NCBI RefSeq assembly: GCF_954871325.1
Contig: NC_088777.1
Location: 35,565,366-35,629,365, forward strand
DNA from: Gordionus sp. m RMFG-2023
Lineage: Eukaryota; Nematomorpha; Gordioida; Chordodea; Parachordodidae
Direction: 5' to 3'
Length of the DNA stretch: 64,000 bases
Below the pieces are notes generated by a model. That model did not search any database. It saw only the letters and a program-made list of their open reading frames with translations, and had not been told where the DNA came from. A program made the position numbers and the translations under genes. This document shows, in pieces, positions 10,400 through 22,559 of the stretch. How positions within the stretch are numbered: position 1 is the first letter of the stretch; each line of letters begins with the position of its first letter.

Positions 10400-12366
10400 G
10401 TTACATTGGTAAGTGTGTTGTTGTGCAAGTGAACAAGTCTAAATCCTATAGTAACTCTCAGTTATTCGTTGACTACGAGATTATCTAAGGTTTGGCTTAA
10501 AAGTGCTTCTAACCATTCATGCCCTCCATATTTATCGTTGGATTATAATAATTATATATAGTTAATATCAATAGGGTTAAGGCTATTTTGTAGGTTCGTT
10601 GGATATTTCGGTTAAGATTATTTCAGTTTGTTTTTTAAACATTATGTAAATGAATATTATAGAAAAGTATATATAATCGAGGATATTTTTCTTGGTAAAG
10701 ATAATAATTTTACGAACTTAATTTTTAATTTTAATTTTATTATATTATTTTAATTTCTTATTTTAATTTCTTATTTTAATTTCTTATTTTAATTTCTTAT
10801 TTTAATTTCTTATTTTAATTTCTTATTTTAATTTCTTATTTTAATTTCTTATTTTAATTTCTTATTTTAATTTCTTATTTTAATTTCTTATTTTAATTTC
10901 TTATTTTAATTTCTTATTTTAATTTCTTATGATTACGAAATTAGTCTTTATATTAATTAATAAAGTATTAGTATAGTTTATTTATATTATTTATTTTATG
11001 CTCTAAATTCTCTCAACCACTACATTTGTTGGCCGAAACAATATGTTCTATGGACATATTCAGTCTCCATAAAATACTAAAATGTTACATTGGTGTTGGA
11101 GAGAGGAGGCGACAGGGGAATTACAACATTTCAGTCTAATTAATTCTGAAAAGAAATTCTAAATAAAGGGGAGGGATATGCATGAAATGATTATCGACAC
11201 TAAGACAAAGAATGAGAGCAATAAAACAATGGTATCAATATTAATGGTCGTATTTCGGAAAAGAATAGAATTAGTCATTTAGCTAAAAAGAATTCGTCAC
11301 AAGAGATCGTTATACGTACAAGTGATAGATGTAGCTAAAAGAAATTCGTTATAAATTTTTATTAAAGATATACGTTTAACTGTTATTTAAGTTGATAATA
11401 TTTAGCAAAATATCAGGTTGTTGATTAACCAAAATCTTCATAAAGAGAAACGGCTTTCGTCATTAGAAAATATATGCCGCAATCGAGCTCAATTAGAGAT
11501 CAGATTTTTATTTTGGATCAAAAGATACAAGAAATCATTATCGTATAAGAGATCTTAAGGCAACGGGGATGTCTGGACAAGCGACTAGGTAGAACAAGTG
11601 ATCAAGACCAGGATGCAATCGTTAATCGTTGACAAATTATCGCCAATTGCTTATCAAAACTTTAGTATAGGATAAAAAATCGATGATCTTAGAAACAAGA
11701 ATTCGTGAAAACAATCGTTAATCGCAGATCAAGCATCGACTATCGTTGACCGAGATAAAGCACTTATCATGAGTTACAAGAGAAGAACGTTAGAAACAAG
11801 CAAAAGATTAAAATAATTTAACAGGAGAATTTAAGATGGGGTTTCGATAATCATTGACTAGCAATCGTGAATCGATTAAAAGCATGCAATCAATACCAGA
11901 CGAAGGCAAGAAACAGAATCTACCGGTGAGAAGAAGTAATCGAATACATGCACGACTATTGGTCTTTCGTAGAATGTGGGGTCTAATCTAAGTGGAAGGG
12001 TGTTGTAATATTCAAATGAGTTAAAGAAAAATGAAGAAAAAAGAGTTATTATTCAGATTAAATAAAGTTCAAGATTTTTTCAGTTTGTTTTTTAAACATT
12101 ATGTAAATGAATATTATAGAAAAGTATATATAATCGAGGATATTTTTCTTGGTAAAGATAATGATTTTACGAACTTAATTTTTAATTTTAATTTTTTTAT
12201 ATTATTTTAATTATGATTACGAAATTAGTCTTTATATTAATTAATAAAGTATTAGTAGTTTATTTATACTATTTATTTTATGCTCTAAATTCTCTCAACC
12301 ACTACATGGCCGAAACATTATGTTCTATGGACATATTCAGTCTCCATAAAATACTAAAATGTTACA
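10400..12366 (+). mobile_element. LTR retrotransposon fossil, short non-coding interior
   Basis: Two direct repeats: 10615-11099 and 12001-12366. Their shared part starts at the word TTCAGTTTGTTTTTTAAACA and ends CATAAAATACTAAAATGTTACA-like in both. The 3' copy begins TGTTGTAAT just after a purine-rich run AGTGGAAGGG (likely polypurine tract) and ends in TTACA. The interior (about 11100-12000) has no recognisable gag or pol, so it is a non-autonomous or internally deleted element. The outer edge of the left LTR is uncertain. It sits inside the LINE and so is younger than it. Confidence 0.8.
10742..10931. repeat. 13-bp tandem repeat inside one LTR
   Basis: About fourteen copies of ATTTTAATTTCTT in a row. 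The right LTR has only one comparable stretch at the same place (near 12195-12215), so the array expanded after the element inserted, or one copy contracted. Confidence 0.9.
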
Positions 12367-12544
12367 GATTCCAATTTGATTGCTGCGGTTAAAAGATCAT
12401 CATTAGGAGTTATGAAGATGAGATCGCTGAATTAAAAGATGGGCGGTTTGAGATAAATTAAGATAGGGATAATAGTTCTAAAGGAATCATGTCGATACCA
12501 CCTAGTTTAGCAGGTTATTGGGCTAGGTGTCAATTGAAGTCAGA

Positions 12545-13766
12545 TAATTAGAGGTTGAGGATTCTTTCTATAAAGGTTTCTAAGCGAATAACATGTTGAT
12601 TGAATAATTTTGAGGAGGTAAATGAGGAAGATGAGTGGAAAAGATGCGAGATTTTATGTAAATAGAAACATTTTTTTAATAAATAAAAAATTTGTTGTGT
12701 TGGAATATGGTTAATGAACTTTTCAAGGTTTTGCAATTCAAAAAATGTTTTATCTATAATTTTTTCCGATATTTTATTATTTAGTAATGGGGAGCCCAAG
12801 AGTTGGATATTTTCTTTTACAATAATAGTGTAATCTTTAAAAAAATCAGAGGGTATCTCCGGGTAGAGAAAACATATTTCTGTTTTGGTTTTATTTAATT
12901 TAAACCGATTTTAATGCATTCTGTTTCCAGATTGTTAAGGGCTTTGATTATCTGATGTGTATTACCGCATAGTGCGCCATCATTTAGGTACCATAGGATA
13001 AGGTTAAGGTCGAAATATTTAAGATCTTTCATCATGTTGTGAATGGCTAAGCAAAAGAAAATAGGGCCGAGGGGGTCTCCCTGTTGTACTTCCTCTTCGG
13101 AAAAAAGAAAAAATAATGTTACTATTAAAAATGAGGGGAGTGCTAATGTTATAGCAGATGTCCACGAAGCGCGAATATTTGGGGAGATTATCGTAAAAAG
13201 ATTCGAGTGCCGAGGAACGCGAAATTGTATTGAAGGCATTCTTAAAATCGACTTGCATAACACGGAGTTTATCAGTGGATGTTGAAGGTAGATTCGTCGG
13301 CAATGAGAGGCTATATCTACGCCTCCTTTGTTCCGTATCCTAATTGGTATTTGCCCAGAAGAGACTGAGAATCGGATTTTATTATTTTATTTAATAATTT
13401 TGGCTATCAGACTTCTGAAAAGTGAAGATTGCGGGGCAGATGCCTCCATTAGGTTTTTTGAAAGCAATCAAGTTAGCACCAAATATAATTTGATGAGTTA
13501 ATGTGGGTATATCTTTAGTAGTTATATTATTAAGGAAGGTGGTAAGTGAGTTAAAAAGATTATTGGAATTATGAGATTTTAGAAATGTTTGGAAGTAAGA
13601 TGTTCTATAGCCATACAGGCCAACTGCTGAAAATTTATTAAATTCCCTTATAGTTTCGCAAATATCTTGGTTTATGATTATGAAAGGGGGGATATTGAGA
13701 GGTAGGTTGTAAGCTTGTGTAAGAGGGGCGTGGATGAAAGGATTTTAGGTTGACAAGGGTCTCATC
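12545..13766 (-). pseudogene. LINE reverse transcriptase
   Basis: Read on the minus strand. A GANLIAFKKPNGGI block (about 13490-13440) is the start of the palm. Next VMQVDFKNAFNTISR (near 13255) holds the first catalytic Asp. Then EEVQQGDPLGP (near 13090-13060) and LWYLNDGALCG (near 12970), where the usual YLDDG reads YLND, so a catalytic Asp is lost. Then the thumb region LLGSPLLNNKISEKI and a helical tail ending ERILNL (12799-12545). Frames change between the blocks and stops occur, so it is inactive. The arrangement matches RLE-type non-LTR elements that end in RPDG...WD; the clade is not assigned. Confidence 0.85.
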
Positions 13767-14962
13767 CATAGGCGTATCCAGGATTTTCCTAAGGGGGGAG
13801 GGATTAAAAAATTTATGGGAACTTCGCCCCCAGACCCTATTTTGGGCAGGTCTTCGGCCCGCTTTTGCCCGGCCTTCAGCCGGGTTACTTTAGTCTATAT
13901 ATAGTCATAAAAATATTTTTACAGGATAGGAGGTTAATTTTAATAAAAATAATAAGTCTGGAACAAATATGAAATATATTTTTATTAGTTTATATTAAAT
14001 AAAAATATAATAAATTACTTGTATTGTATATACCTTAATATAAAAGCATGGTAATAATTTATTCCAAACAATTATAAGAAATTTATTTATAAAAAGTAAG
14101 TAGACATATAGTTGATTTTACTCTATTATATGAATTAGTTATAAAATACTAGGCAAAATTTCACTTTTACAGAGATATTTGACAGTTAGAGAATATATTA
14201 CAGTTAATATTTTAACAAATTTTACTGATCAATGCTCTTGATAATAAAATATAGCAACAATTTGCATTAATTATTTAACGCTATCTAATTTTAAGTAAAA
14301 AAATGATATTAAAAATTAATTTTCTGATTATTCATCCCACAATCTCTTTAAAAGATATTTTCTGATGTCCTTATCAATATTTTATAGTTTTCTGTAAAAT
14401 ATATAATTCGCTATATTGGTAAAAATTATTTGATTGTCATATGATAATTGATAAAATTAGATATACTGTAAATCTACGACATATAATATTCCACTGTTTG
14501 TATTGTGCTTTAATTTTATCAATAGGTTTATAATTCTTTTATTAAGATAAATAAATTAAAATTACTCACTTTATAAAAAATTATTTTTGATATATTATAT
14601 TATTTACTATTTTTATGGATCTATTATTAATAATTATAATACATTTCACTTTTGTCTTGAGACTTATCTTTGGCTTATTATTCCATTTCTTAAAATACAA
14701 TTTTGGTTCACTTTTTTTATATATTAATGCTTTTTTCCAAAAATGTATAAATTATGATGAATAGTTATATAAAAAAAATATAACAACTTTTACATTCTTT
14801 CTTTCAAATTATTGTTTAAGATATATGCATACATTTTTAGGGGTCGGGAGTAGGGGGGAGGACTACGGGGGATCTTTTTATTAGCTTAAAATGATATTCA
14901 CAAAAGTGGTAAATTTCTGAAGGGGGGAATTTCTCCTTGCCCCCCCCCCGGCTACATCTACG
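13767..14962. mobile_element. hAT miniature, CATAGGCGTAGCC family, 1.2 kb
   Basis: Begins CATAGGCGTATCCAGGATTT and ends GGCTACATCTACG, with a perfect 8-bp duplication GTCTCATC (13759-13766 and 14963-14970). G- and C-runs lie just inside each end. No transposase reading frame is visible. Its left ~130 bp match the right end of the coding hAT fragment at 37040-38596 in reverse complement, so that family supplied its transposase. Confidence 0.9.
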
Positions 14963-15714
14963 GTCTCATCGTTAAATGAGCAAGTTTTGTTTGTGAAGAT
15001 GTCGCCTTCGGTTTTTTTGGATATTTTGTTGCAGGTTTTACTTAAACTTTCATTAGGATTATTGGGATTATTAACGTATTCTAATTGTGTTAAATTTTCC
15101 AAATTTTTGAGTCTATCTTTTATTATGTTAAGTCATTGGCGTACGCAGCGGGGGGGAGGCAGGGGGACAAATTCCCCCCCCCCCCCCCCCAAGCCAAAAA
15201 ATGCAGATGCCGGATATATTTTTCAAAAATATTATTGTTTGTATTAATTTATATTTGTTAATATTTATTCGTATCTCATATTAAATATATATTTTATTAC
15301 ATTTATTATTACATTCATAAGTTATTTTATCAATTAATTTCGATTTCAAGTTTTCCGGCGTAATATTTACTTATTATTTTCAAATTTTTAGTGGCGTATT
15401 TATCTACCATTTTCAAATTTCTAGTCAAATAATAACTATTTCTGAAACTTCTGGTCCAACAGGGAAAAGAAATTGCAACCTTGTCCAACGAGATAGAGCC
15501 TCTTCCATCAAGCACTAACAGCTATTAAGGAGTTAGAAGAGCCAATTATTTGCTATTACTAAAATATCACAATGGCCTGAAAGAATTATTTCCTCAGAAG
15601 CAAGAGAATTATTGGATTCAATGCTTATACCAAATTTTATTTTTCATTAGAATGTATTATTTAATTATACAACTATTTTAAGTATTACTTTTCAAAAACA
15701 TGACATTGATTTGA

Positions 15715-16842
15715 TTAAGAAGATGAGAATAGCGGAGAGCATTTTATCAGAACTCAAGGAAATTAGGGCTAATGTTGATGAAGAATTTCATATTTTATAT
15801 TTTATTGTTGAGTTAAAAGCAGAGCTATACGTGTTTAATATTTGTCTCCCTCGACTTGTAGCAAGGCAAGCTCATCGTTAAAACATTAATATAGGATCAA
15901 TAGAAGAGTATATCTTAGATGCAGATACATTTATAACCCAAATAAATGAATTTTTAATATATCATGCAGCACTTACATCTGCAAATATTACTTCCACAAA
16001 AGCCTTCCCAACCTTTTTCATATGGTGATAGAAAAAAAAATATTTGTTAGATTTTTATTATGAAGATGTTAAAGTATCTTATGATGCCTTACTAGCTGAA
16101 TAACTATGTTTATAAGATTAACTATAGTTGAAATAGTCCCAAAAAATGCTTTTCTCGATGTTCTGCATTATTTCAAACACATTTTAGATTAAATTCCCAA
16201 TGTATTAAAAGTTTATAAACTCTTCCCATTAGTAAACTAATGAGAGAACACTCTCTTTTTTAAGAAGAATAACAGAGGCCTGCAGAAGTACCATTTGCAG
16301 GGCACGGCCCGGATTTTTTTTAAAGATTTTTTACGGCCCCGGCCTGGGATTTTTTTTAAAAATTATCAGGCCTGGCCCTGCTTTTTTTTAAAAAATTTCA
16401 GGCCTGGCCCGGCTTTTTTTAAAAAAATTTTTAGGCCGCTCGGCTTTTTTTTAAAAATTTACAGGCTCAGCCCGGCTTTTTTGAAAATAAAATTTTCAGG
16501 CCCGGCCCGGATTTTTTAAAAATAAATTATATTTATTTTTGATTTTTATAGCTAATAATAACGATTTCAAATATAGGCTGTTTTAAAAAATACAGCCCGG
16601 CTTGGGTGTTTTTTTAAAAAAAATTTGGGCCTGGCCCGGGTGTATTTAAAAAAATTAAAATACTGTCCGGCCCAGGGGTCGGGCCTGCAGGTCTCCGAAA
16701 AACATACCAAGAAGTACAACATGTGAAAGTAGATTGAAAGGTTTGGATCTTTTGAATATTCATAGGCATTTGACGAGAAGCAAGGATGAGATAATTGAAA
16801 AATTAGCTCAATTCCAACGAAGATTGGATTTTACATTGTAAA
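15715..16842 (+). pseudogene. hAT transposase pseudogene
   Basis: At 15720-15960 the frame reads AESILSELKEIRANVDEEF then ICLPRLVARQAHR, the region before the hAT C-terminus in which PR(I/L)..RQ.HR is diagnostic. Near 16230-16270 the dimerisation domain starts (ERTLSFLRRI). The miniature then intervenes, and after 16700 it resumes with CESRLKGLDLLNIHRHLTRS and a TAA at about 16840. Stops and frame changes occur upstream, and the N-terminal zinc finger was not recognised. Confidence 0.85.
16273..16697. mobile_element. hAT miniature, CAGAGACCTGCAG family, 425 bp
   Basis: Starts CAGAGGCCTGCAGAAGTACC and ends GGGCCTGCAGGTCTCCG. The interior is about ten GGCCCGG-type blocks separated by T/A runs. 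Flanking 8-mers AAGAATAA and AAAAACAT are not a clean duplication. It lies inside the dimerisation domain of the host hAT gene, exactly between LRRI and the following segment. Confidence 0.85.
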
Positions 16843-17234
16843 TATATAACATACAAAATACAATTATTCCTAAGAAACATTTTGTGTAAAGGCTCAAAAA
16901 ATTCAAATTTCTATTTTGGATCATTTAAGTGATTCTTTACATATAATTTTTTTATAATTCACATTAATTTAAAATTGTGTATTAGGAATAGTTATTAGTC
17001 CTAATAAATTTATGCTTGATATTTTTAAAAAACAATAATATTTCTCAAAAAAATTTATTATCCCCCCCCCCCCAGACCAAATTCCTGCGTACGCGCCTGC
17101 GTTAAGTAGTGAGATAGATTTGTTATCTTTTGGGATTGAGTGAAGAGATTATTCCAATGATTTAAATAAATCTTTGTTAATATTATCAAATAATTTAGTA
17201 AGGTGGTCAGTGATCTGGTAACTAACACTAGATG

Positions 17235-19347
17235 CAGGGTTGGGCAAATTTTCAGAAAATTGTATTCGGATACAGATACAGATACTTTATAAAATTTTGT
17301 ATTTAAGATACAAGATACTAGATACTTTAGAAAAATTTCAATAAGATATAAAATACAAGATACTTGTATTTTTTTTAAAAAATAAGTATCTAAGATACAA
17401 GATACTTTTTTAAAAAACTTTAAATAGTCAAAATCAAAATGTATAAAGCTTTATTTTCTTATCTATAATATATAAAAAAATATTTAAAATAAATTGTAGA
17501 AAATAACAAATTTATTATAAAAGATAATGCGATATTCCATTTAATAATTATATAATTAGTAAATAATAATAAATCAGCATCATAAATCAGCTTTTTTTTA
17601 AATATTATTAATTTTTCGTTCAATCTTTGACGATTTGGTCTATTAACCATATTAGCAAAGCTAAATAATCTTTCAACTGGAGCTGAGGAGGGTTATATTG
17701 TGTTATATTTAATAAATATTTCTATTATATGTTTATAACTATTTAACATATTTATACTCCGCCTGTCATCTTTCATATAATTTAGGCCCTCTATTTCAAT
17801 ATCATTTATTGAATTATTAGAATTGGATGTGGTACTTTTAAGGCAAAAGTAATCATCATCTTCATCAATTGAAGATTTTGTTGAAATTTCAATATTATTT
17901 TTAAAACAATTAAAACTTCATGTAATAACAAATCCTGAAGGTATTTTTTTTCTTTTTCACCATCAATCCAACGATTTTTAAAATAGGGATGAGAAATAGT
18001 TGCCAAAAATGCACTTTTAACATTGTTATCAAAATCATATATATTTTTAAATCTTTTATTTAAATAATTTTCTATGGCAACAGCTAATGGTTTGCAAAAT
18101 TGTAGATTGGTTTGAATTAAACTTGTAATTTTTTTTAACGACATTTAAAATTGGAGCTGATTCTCCATAATAGCAATTGATTTCACTCTGTATTTTGTCA
18201 ATCGCTATAGCCAATGGGGCCATTATACTGCAATATTCTTCTAAATATTGAATTTCAATATCTCTTAATTTAGAAAATTCTAATTTTTGACATAATTTAG
18301 GAAGTTCGCCTTTAAATTTTAATAAACTATGAAGACTATCATACAAACTATTCCATCTAGTGCAACAAGGTGTAACTAATTGTTTTCCTAAAACTGCTTT
18401 GATAAGTTCTGCAGTTTTAGGCCTATTATTTGCATTCCATAGCTTAGTACATTTAGCTATTGTAGGATGATGAATTTTAGAAATGTTAGGAGAATCCTTA
18501 ATAGCTCTCTCGACATCTGTTGTGGCAATTTTATCGTATGGCACAAACAACGAATGTGTTGAGACAATGTTATTGAGGCTTCTTTAGACCCTTAAATAAA
18601 CAAATAAATAATTTTATTTGAATAAAATTTTTTACAAAATTTACAATATCATAATAAATTTTAAAGAAGTATTAAATAATACTTTCAATGATTTCGAATT
18701 CTATACATTCATCATCATTGATGTCAAAGTCATTCTCTACAGCTTCCATAGAATATCCAAACTCCTTGAAAGCTTTCTTAAAGTTAGAGCCGTTATCTGT
18801 AACAGTTGCTATAACTTTTTCATCAATACCAAAGTCACGATGAATTTCTTTATTATGATCATCTTGAAGTACTTCAAAAAATTTGCCATTAAGTATGCTT
18901 AGTTTAAATTTATTGTTATAACGGTTGAATAATCATCTGATGACGAAGATAAACATATTATTCTATTTTCTTCTTCCATAATTTTAAAATAGACAGATAT
19001 AAAACGATTCAAATATGGTAGTTCTAATTGTTAGCAAATTGTTATATGACGACCAACGTCATATATCAAAAATTATCTTAAAATATCTAAATTTAGATTA
19101 AATTTTTCATTTAAATCTTAAAACAATATCATTTTAAATTTTAATACTATTTAAATTAACCAATATAATTTTTTTTTAAAGTATCTGTATCTTTTTGAAT
19201 ACAAAGTTGGTTAAGATACAAATACTTTTAAATAAAATGTATCTTAGATACTGGATACAAGATACTTTCCAAAATTTAAAAAAAGATACAAGATAAAAAA
19301 GTATATTGTATCTTAGATACAAATATCCGCCACACTGCCCAACCCTG
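17235..19347 (-). mobile_element. hAT DNA transposon, CAGGGTTGGGCA termini, 2.1 kb
   Basis: Ends CAGGGTTGGGCA and TGCCCAACCCTG with a perfect 8-bp duplication ACTAGATG (17227-17234 and 19348-19355). Both subterminal regions (about 17260-17420 and 19170-19330) hold many GATACAAGATACTT-like repeats in inverted orientation. One minus-strand transposase gene lies between. Confidence 0.97.
17630..18970 (-). pseudogene. hAT transposase, lightly broken
   Basis: Upstream at about 18900-18700 the minus strand reads DFGIDEKVIATVTDNGSNF, the catalytic-domain Asp region (TDNGSNF), which continues to KAFKEFG. The middle (18550-18056) has CTRWNSLYDSL and a long helical part with AIDKIQSE then YYGESAPIL. 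The C-terminus near 17700-17630 reads SSAPVERLFSFANMVNR, the dimerisation motif. The frame shifts near 18130 and again before the C-terminus, and a short AT stretch near 18600 may be an intron. No BED finger was found. Of the hAT genes here this is among the least decayed. Confidence 0.88.
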
Positions 19348-19980
19348 ACTAGATGGGAGTGTTTTATTGTTGCTATTTTTTTAATAAAGATAAATTCTTC
19401 TAGAGATTCGTTATTTTACCTGTATGTGTTTGGTATTAATTGGGGATTCTATTAGTTTTATGCAAAGTGTATTAGAACTGAGCAAGGGAGGGCTTGGAGA
19501 CCATGTTTGTATAGATGGTTATCTTTTTTTTATATTAATAAGTTTGTGACAGGGGCAGATTCCTTTCATGCTTATGATGAAAAGGTGTTTTAATACCAGA
19601 GAAGATTGTTAATTTGAGTCTAAGACAAAAACACTGGAGTAGGGTTGTTTGCTGGTGGATTGGTATATAAGGATTTTGTTGCAAATGGGTTCAGAATTAG
19701 TAATTATATTCAGTGTATTTAAATGTTGTATTTTCCTAAAAATATATGGACTATTACCCTAAATTCATAGTGGCGCGATTGCTATTTAGACGCGATAAAT
19801 ACAAAATACAGTAAATATCATATCGCATTTATAGTTACCGATGGCGCGATTTGAATTGCGAAAGCAAATCGCCGCGATTTTTTGAAAACACAAATCATTT
19901 TGTGTTTATCGCGAGATTTTGAAATAGTGCTTCGTTAAATACAGATTTTGGTGAATTTTAGCGCTAATTTTTTATTTGAA

Positions 19981-20903
19981 ATGAATTCAATGACAACCTT
20001 TTTTGATGATATAAAACCAAAGGATCAAGTTAAAATTATGATTTAAATTTAATTTTTTTTTAGAAAATAGATAAAATAGCTTTTATTCTTTCTGTTAAAG
20101 AGTACGAATGTTTATATAATAAGCATAATCATTTGTATAAAAATATTATATACAAGAATAAAATCTGGGAATTATTAGCCAAGCAGTATAATATGCCTGG
20201 TAATAATTTTGCATACATATTATATTTATAAATTTTTTTAGGTTCATCTCTCAAATCTCTGGAAAAATCTGAGAGATTGTTTTATAAAAGTGAGGCAAAA
20301 GACTGAAAAGTGGGTCAGAGGGTGGCCATCACATCTCATGGCCCTACTATCAGGATATGCTATTCCTGGAAGAAACCTTAACACCTAGATCACAAAAATC
20401 CTCTTTAGATATAGAGGAATGTACTAAAGATGCAAATGATATATTTAATGAAATAACAGGGGGTATACATGAATGTAAAATATAGAATTTTAATTGATAA
20501 AATATATTTATTATTTAGGTGATCTCATTGATAGTGAGAATATCAGAAGATATATTTATTCCCAAAGATTCTGCAGCACTAAATCTTAGTAATGATTCTG
20601 GTAATTAATAATATCTAAAAATTTATATTATCTTTTATATAGAATCTATGTCCTGTGTTGGGTCACCTAGTTCTTATTATAAATGTCCTAAGAGAAAGAA
20701 GAATGATATGGGTAATTTATATTTTTTGATTTATTGATAAATTTTAAATAGATGACTATAGGAAATTAATGAAAATAGAAGCAGATAAAGCATTAATAAC
20801 CTTGGAAATGCTTAAAAATAAATCAACAGAACATGCAATATTTTTAATGTTAAAAGAAAAATTAGATGATTGTACCAAAGAGGAAAAAAGAAATAACAAA
20901 TAA
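19981..20903 (+). pseudogene. Harbinger accessory gene with MADF domain
   Basis: Six exons with short GT-AG introns: about 19981-20028, 20064-20199, 20242-20462, 20519-~20601, 20643-20711 and 20752-20903. Exons 2-3 carry a MADF DNA-binding domain: AFILSVKEYECLYNKHNHLY, WELLAKQYN, then LWKNLRDCFIKVRQ and YYQDMLFLEETL. The last exon is Lys/Glu-rich and may form a coiled coil. In Harbinger elements the partner Myb/MADF protein escorts the transposase to DNA and the nucleus. Exon 3 uses more than one frame, so at least two small indels break it. A degenerate copy of exons 4-5 sequence follows at about 21030-21200. Confidence 0.8.
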
Positions 20904-21618
20904 AATACTTGATATTATAAAAGATTATTGATTAAAATTATTTTGTATATATTTTTGTTATTTGAAATATATATTTTGTATGTATTTATATTAGAAATAA
21001 ACATTTTGTGAAATACATTGAATGATATAATTATTCCCAAAAGTCCTGCATTAATTAAGCTTTGTACTGAGTTTGGTAATTGATAATGTCTAAATATTTA
21101 TTATTTATAATGAATGATCTTTATCTTCGAGAAAGTTTAATGACATTGGTAATTTATGTTAACTTGCTTTATAAAAATATTTTCAATAGATGAATTTAGA
21201 ACAACTATATAGCTTTTTTAGTGACATATTCCTACATATATATTTTATGAGTTTAGTAGTAGACTATATTAATAATAACTTTATTTTTATTATAATATAT
21301 ATAAAATACAAAACAAGGTATTTATATAAAATACAAAACAAGATATTTATATAACATACAAAATAAGATATGATTAAATTTATAAAAATTTATAATATAG
21401 AATTTTTATATAAATATAAGCATAATAAAAAAATTTTTTAAAACAAAACCTACAAATCACTATTTTAAAATATAATTACTCATGTTTTTTGGGAACTCCT
21501 CCGTTTTTATATATTATTGTTTTATTTTATTTTATATTTGATATGTTAATTTTAATATTAATTTTATTCCTATATATATATTTTTAATTTAAAAATAAAT
21601 GACATTAAAAAAAATAAA
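20904..21618. other. Harbinger intergenic region
   Basis: Between the two convergent genes. It holds a decayed partial duplication of the MADF gene (about 21030-21200, with TTCCCAAAAGTCCTGC against TTCCCAAAGATTCTGC) and a short repeat of AAATACAAAACAAG near 21305-21370. Confidence 0.5.
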
Positions 21619-22079
21619 TTAAAAAAAAGCATAATAAATTTCTATTATGCTTAGAAATATTTGTTGCTGATTTAATGGATTGTTGCTTAAATAAATTTTC
21701 AGGGGGTGTTTATATTTATGATTTAAAGAAATAAATTTTTCCTTATCAATAATGATATTATGCAGTAATGTGCATGTTTTTATTAAATATTCAGTAAGTA
21801 ATAGGTTTGTGTCCATGGGACGATCAAAAATCAACCATTTAGCTCTCAAGATGTCAAATGCACATTCGACTTGTATCCTCCTAGCACTGGATATCCTATA
21901 ATTATAGGGCTCTTGTTGTTGGGTAAGGATACCTTAAAATAATAATGAAAACAAATTTAATATATAAATAAAAAAAATACTAATAAAATTTTAAATTCCT
22001 AATATTTAAAATACTGGCCATTTATTAAGTTATGCTCAAAATAATTGCTTTAATATATTACGTATCAGGTCAATTCAGC

Positions 22080-22520
22080 AAAACTTTTATCGCGAAACTT
22101 TTATCGCGAAGGAATTTTATAGCGAAGGCAATATCGCGAAACCAATTCCGCGAAACTTTTATAGCGAAGACATTATCGCGAAATTATTATCGCGAATATA
22201 TTTCCGCGAAACCTTAACCGCGAATACTTTATAGCCATTTTAGCGAAACTTTGATCGCGAACTCGTTATAGCGAATTTATTTCCGCGAAACTTTAACCGC
22301 GAATACTTTATAGCGAATACATTTTAGTGAAACTTTGATCGCGAACTCATTATCGCTAATTTATTTCCGTGAAACCTAAACCGCGAATACTTTAGAGCGA
22401 ATACATTTTAGTGAAACTTTGATCGCGAACTCGTTATAGAGAAACTTTAATCGCGAACTCTTTATAGCAAATTTTCTACCGCGAATGTATGTGCGCGAAA
22501 TTATTATAGCGAGCGCATGA
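22080..22520. repeat. Left GCGAA tandem array
   Basis: Repeats of a 14-20-base word such as CGCGAAACTTTTATAGCGAA and ACCGCGAATACTTTATAGCG. From about 22196 a higher-order period of roughly 80-95 bases is visible (TTTCCGCGAAACC...CTTTGATCGCGAACTCG). It is the inverted counterpart of 34880-35360. Confidence 0.92.
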
Positions 22521-22559
22521 CTTCGAAAATTGCGAATTCATTTTAAGTAACCGAAGTTT

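Larger units (their letters stand above)
15134..17099 (+). mobile_element. hAT DNA transposon with nested miniature
   Basis: Ends CATTGGCGTACGCAG and CTGCGTACGCGCCTG. Duplications are TGTTAAGT (15126-15133) and CGTTAAGT (17100-17107), 7 of 8 identical. Poly-C/poly-G runs lie just inside the ends. The plus-strand transposase is interrupted by a CAGAGACC-family miniature at 16273-16697. Confidence 0.9.
10085..19700 (-). mobile_element. Non-LTR retrotransposon with RLE domain, four insertions
   Basis: A minus-strand LINE whose parts are separated by later elements. Upstream pieces lie at about 19356-19700, 17108-17234 and 14971-15125. Reverse transcriptase lies at 13766-12545, a linker at 12540-12370, and the restriction-like endonuclease at 10335-10090. 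The insertions are an LTR fossil (~10400-12366), hAT elements at 13767-14962, 15134-17099 and 17235-19347, and a miniature inside the second hAT. Exact ends and any target duplication were not found. The N-terminal extent is inferred only from lying between insertions. Confidence 0.75.

Noticed and set aside
13043-13285. 80-codon plus-strand frame
   Set aside because: Antisense shadow of the LINE reverse transcriptase.
18618-18902. 94-codon plus-strand frame
   Set aside because: It overlaps the antisense of the hAT catalytic region (TVTDNGSNF on the minus strand), which is the real signal.
22080-22520. CRISPR-like regular repeats
   Set aside because: The repeats are contiguous degenerate tandem units without unique spacers, in a eukaryotic context, and occur as an inverted pair at transposon ends.
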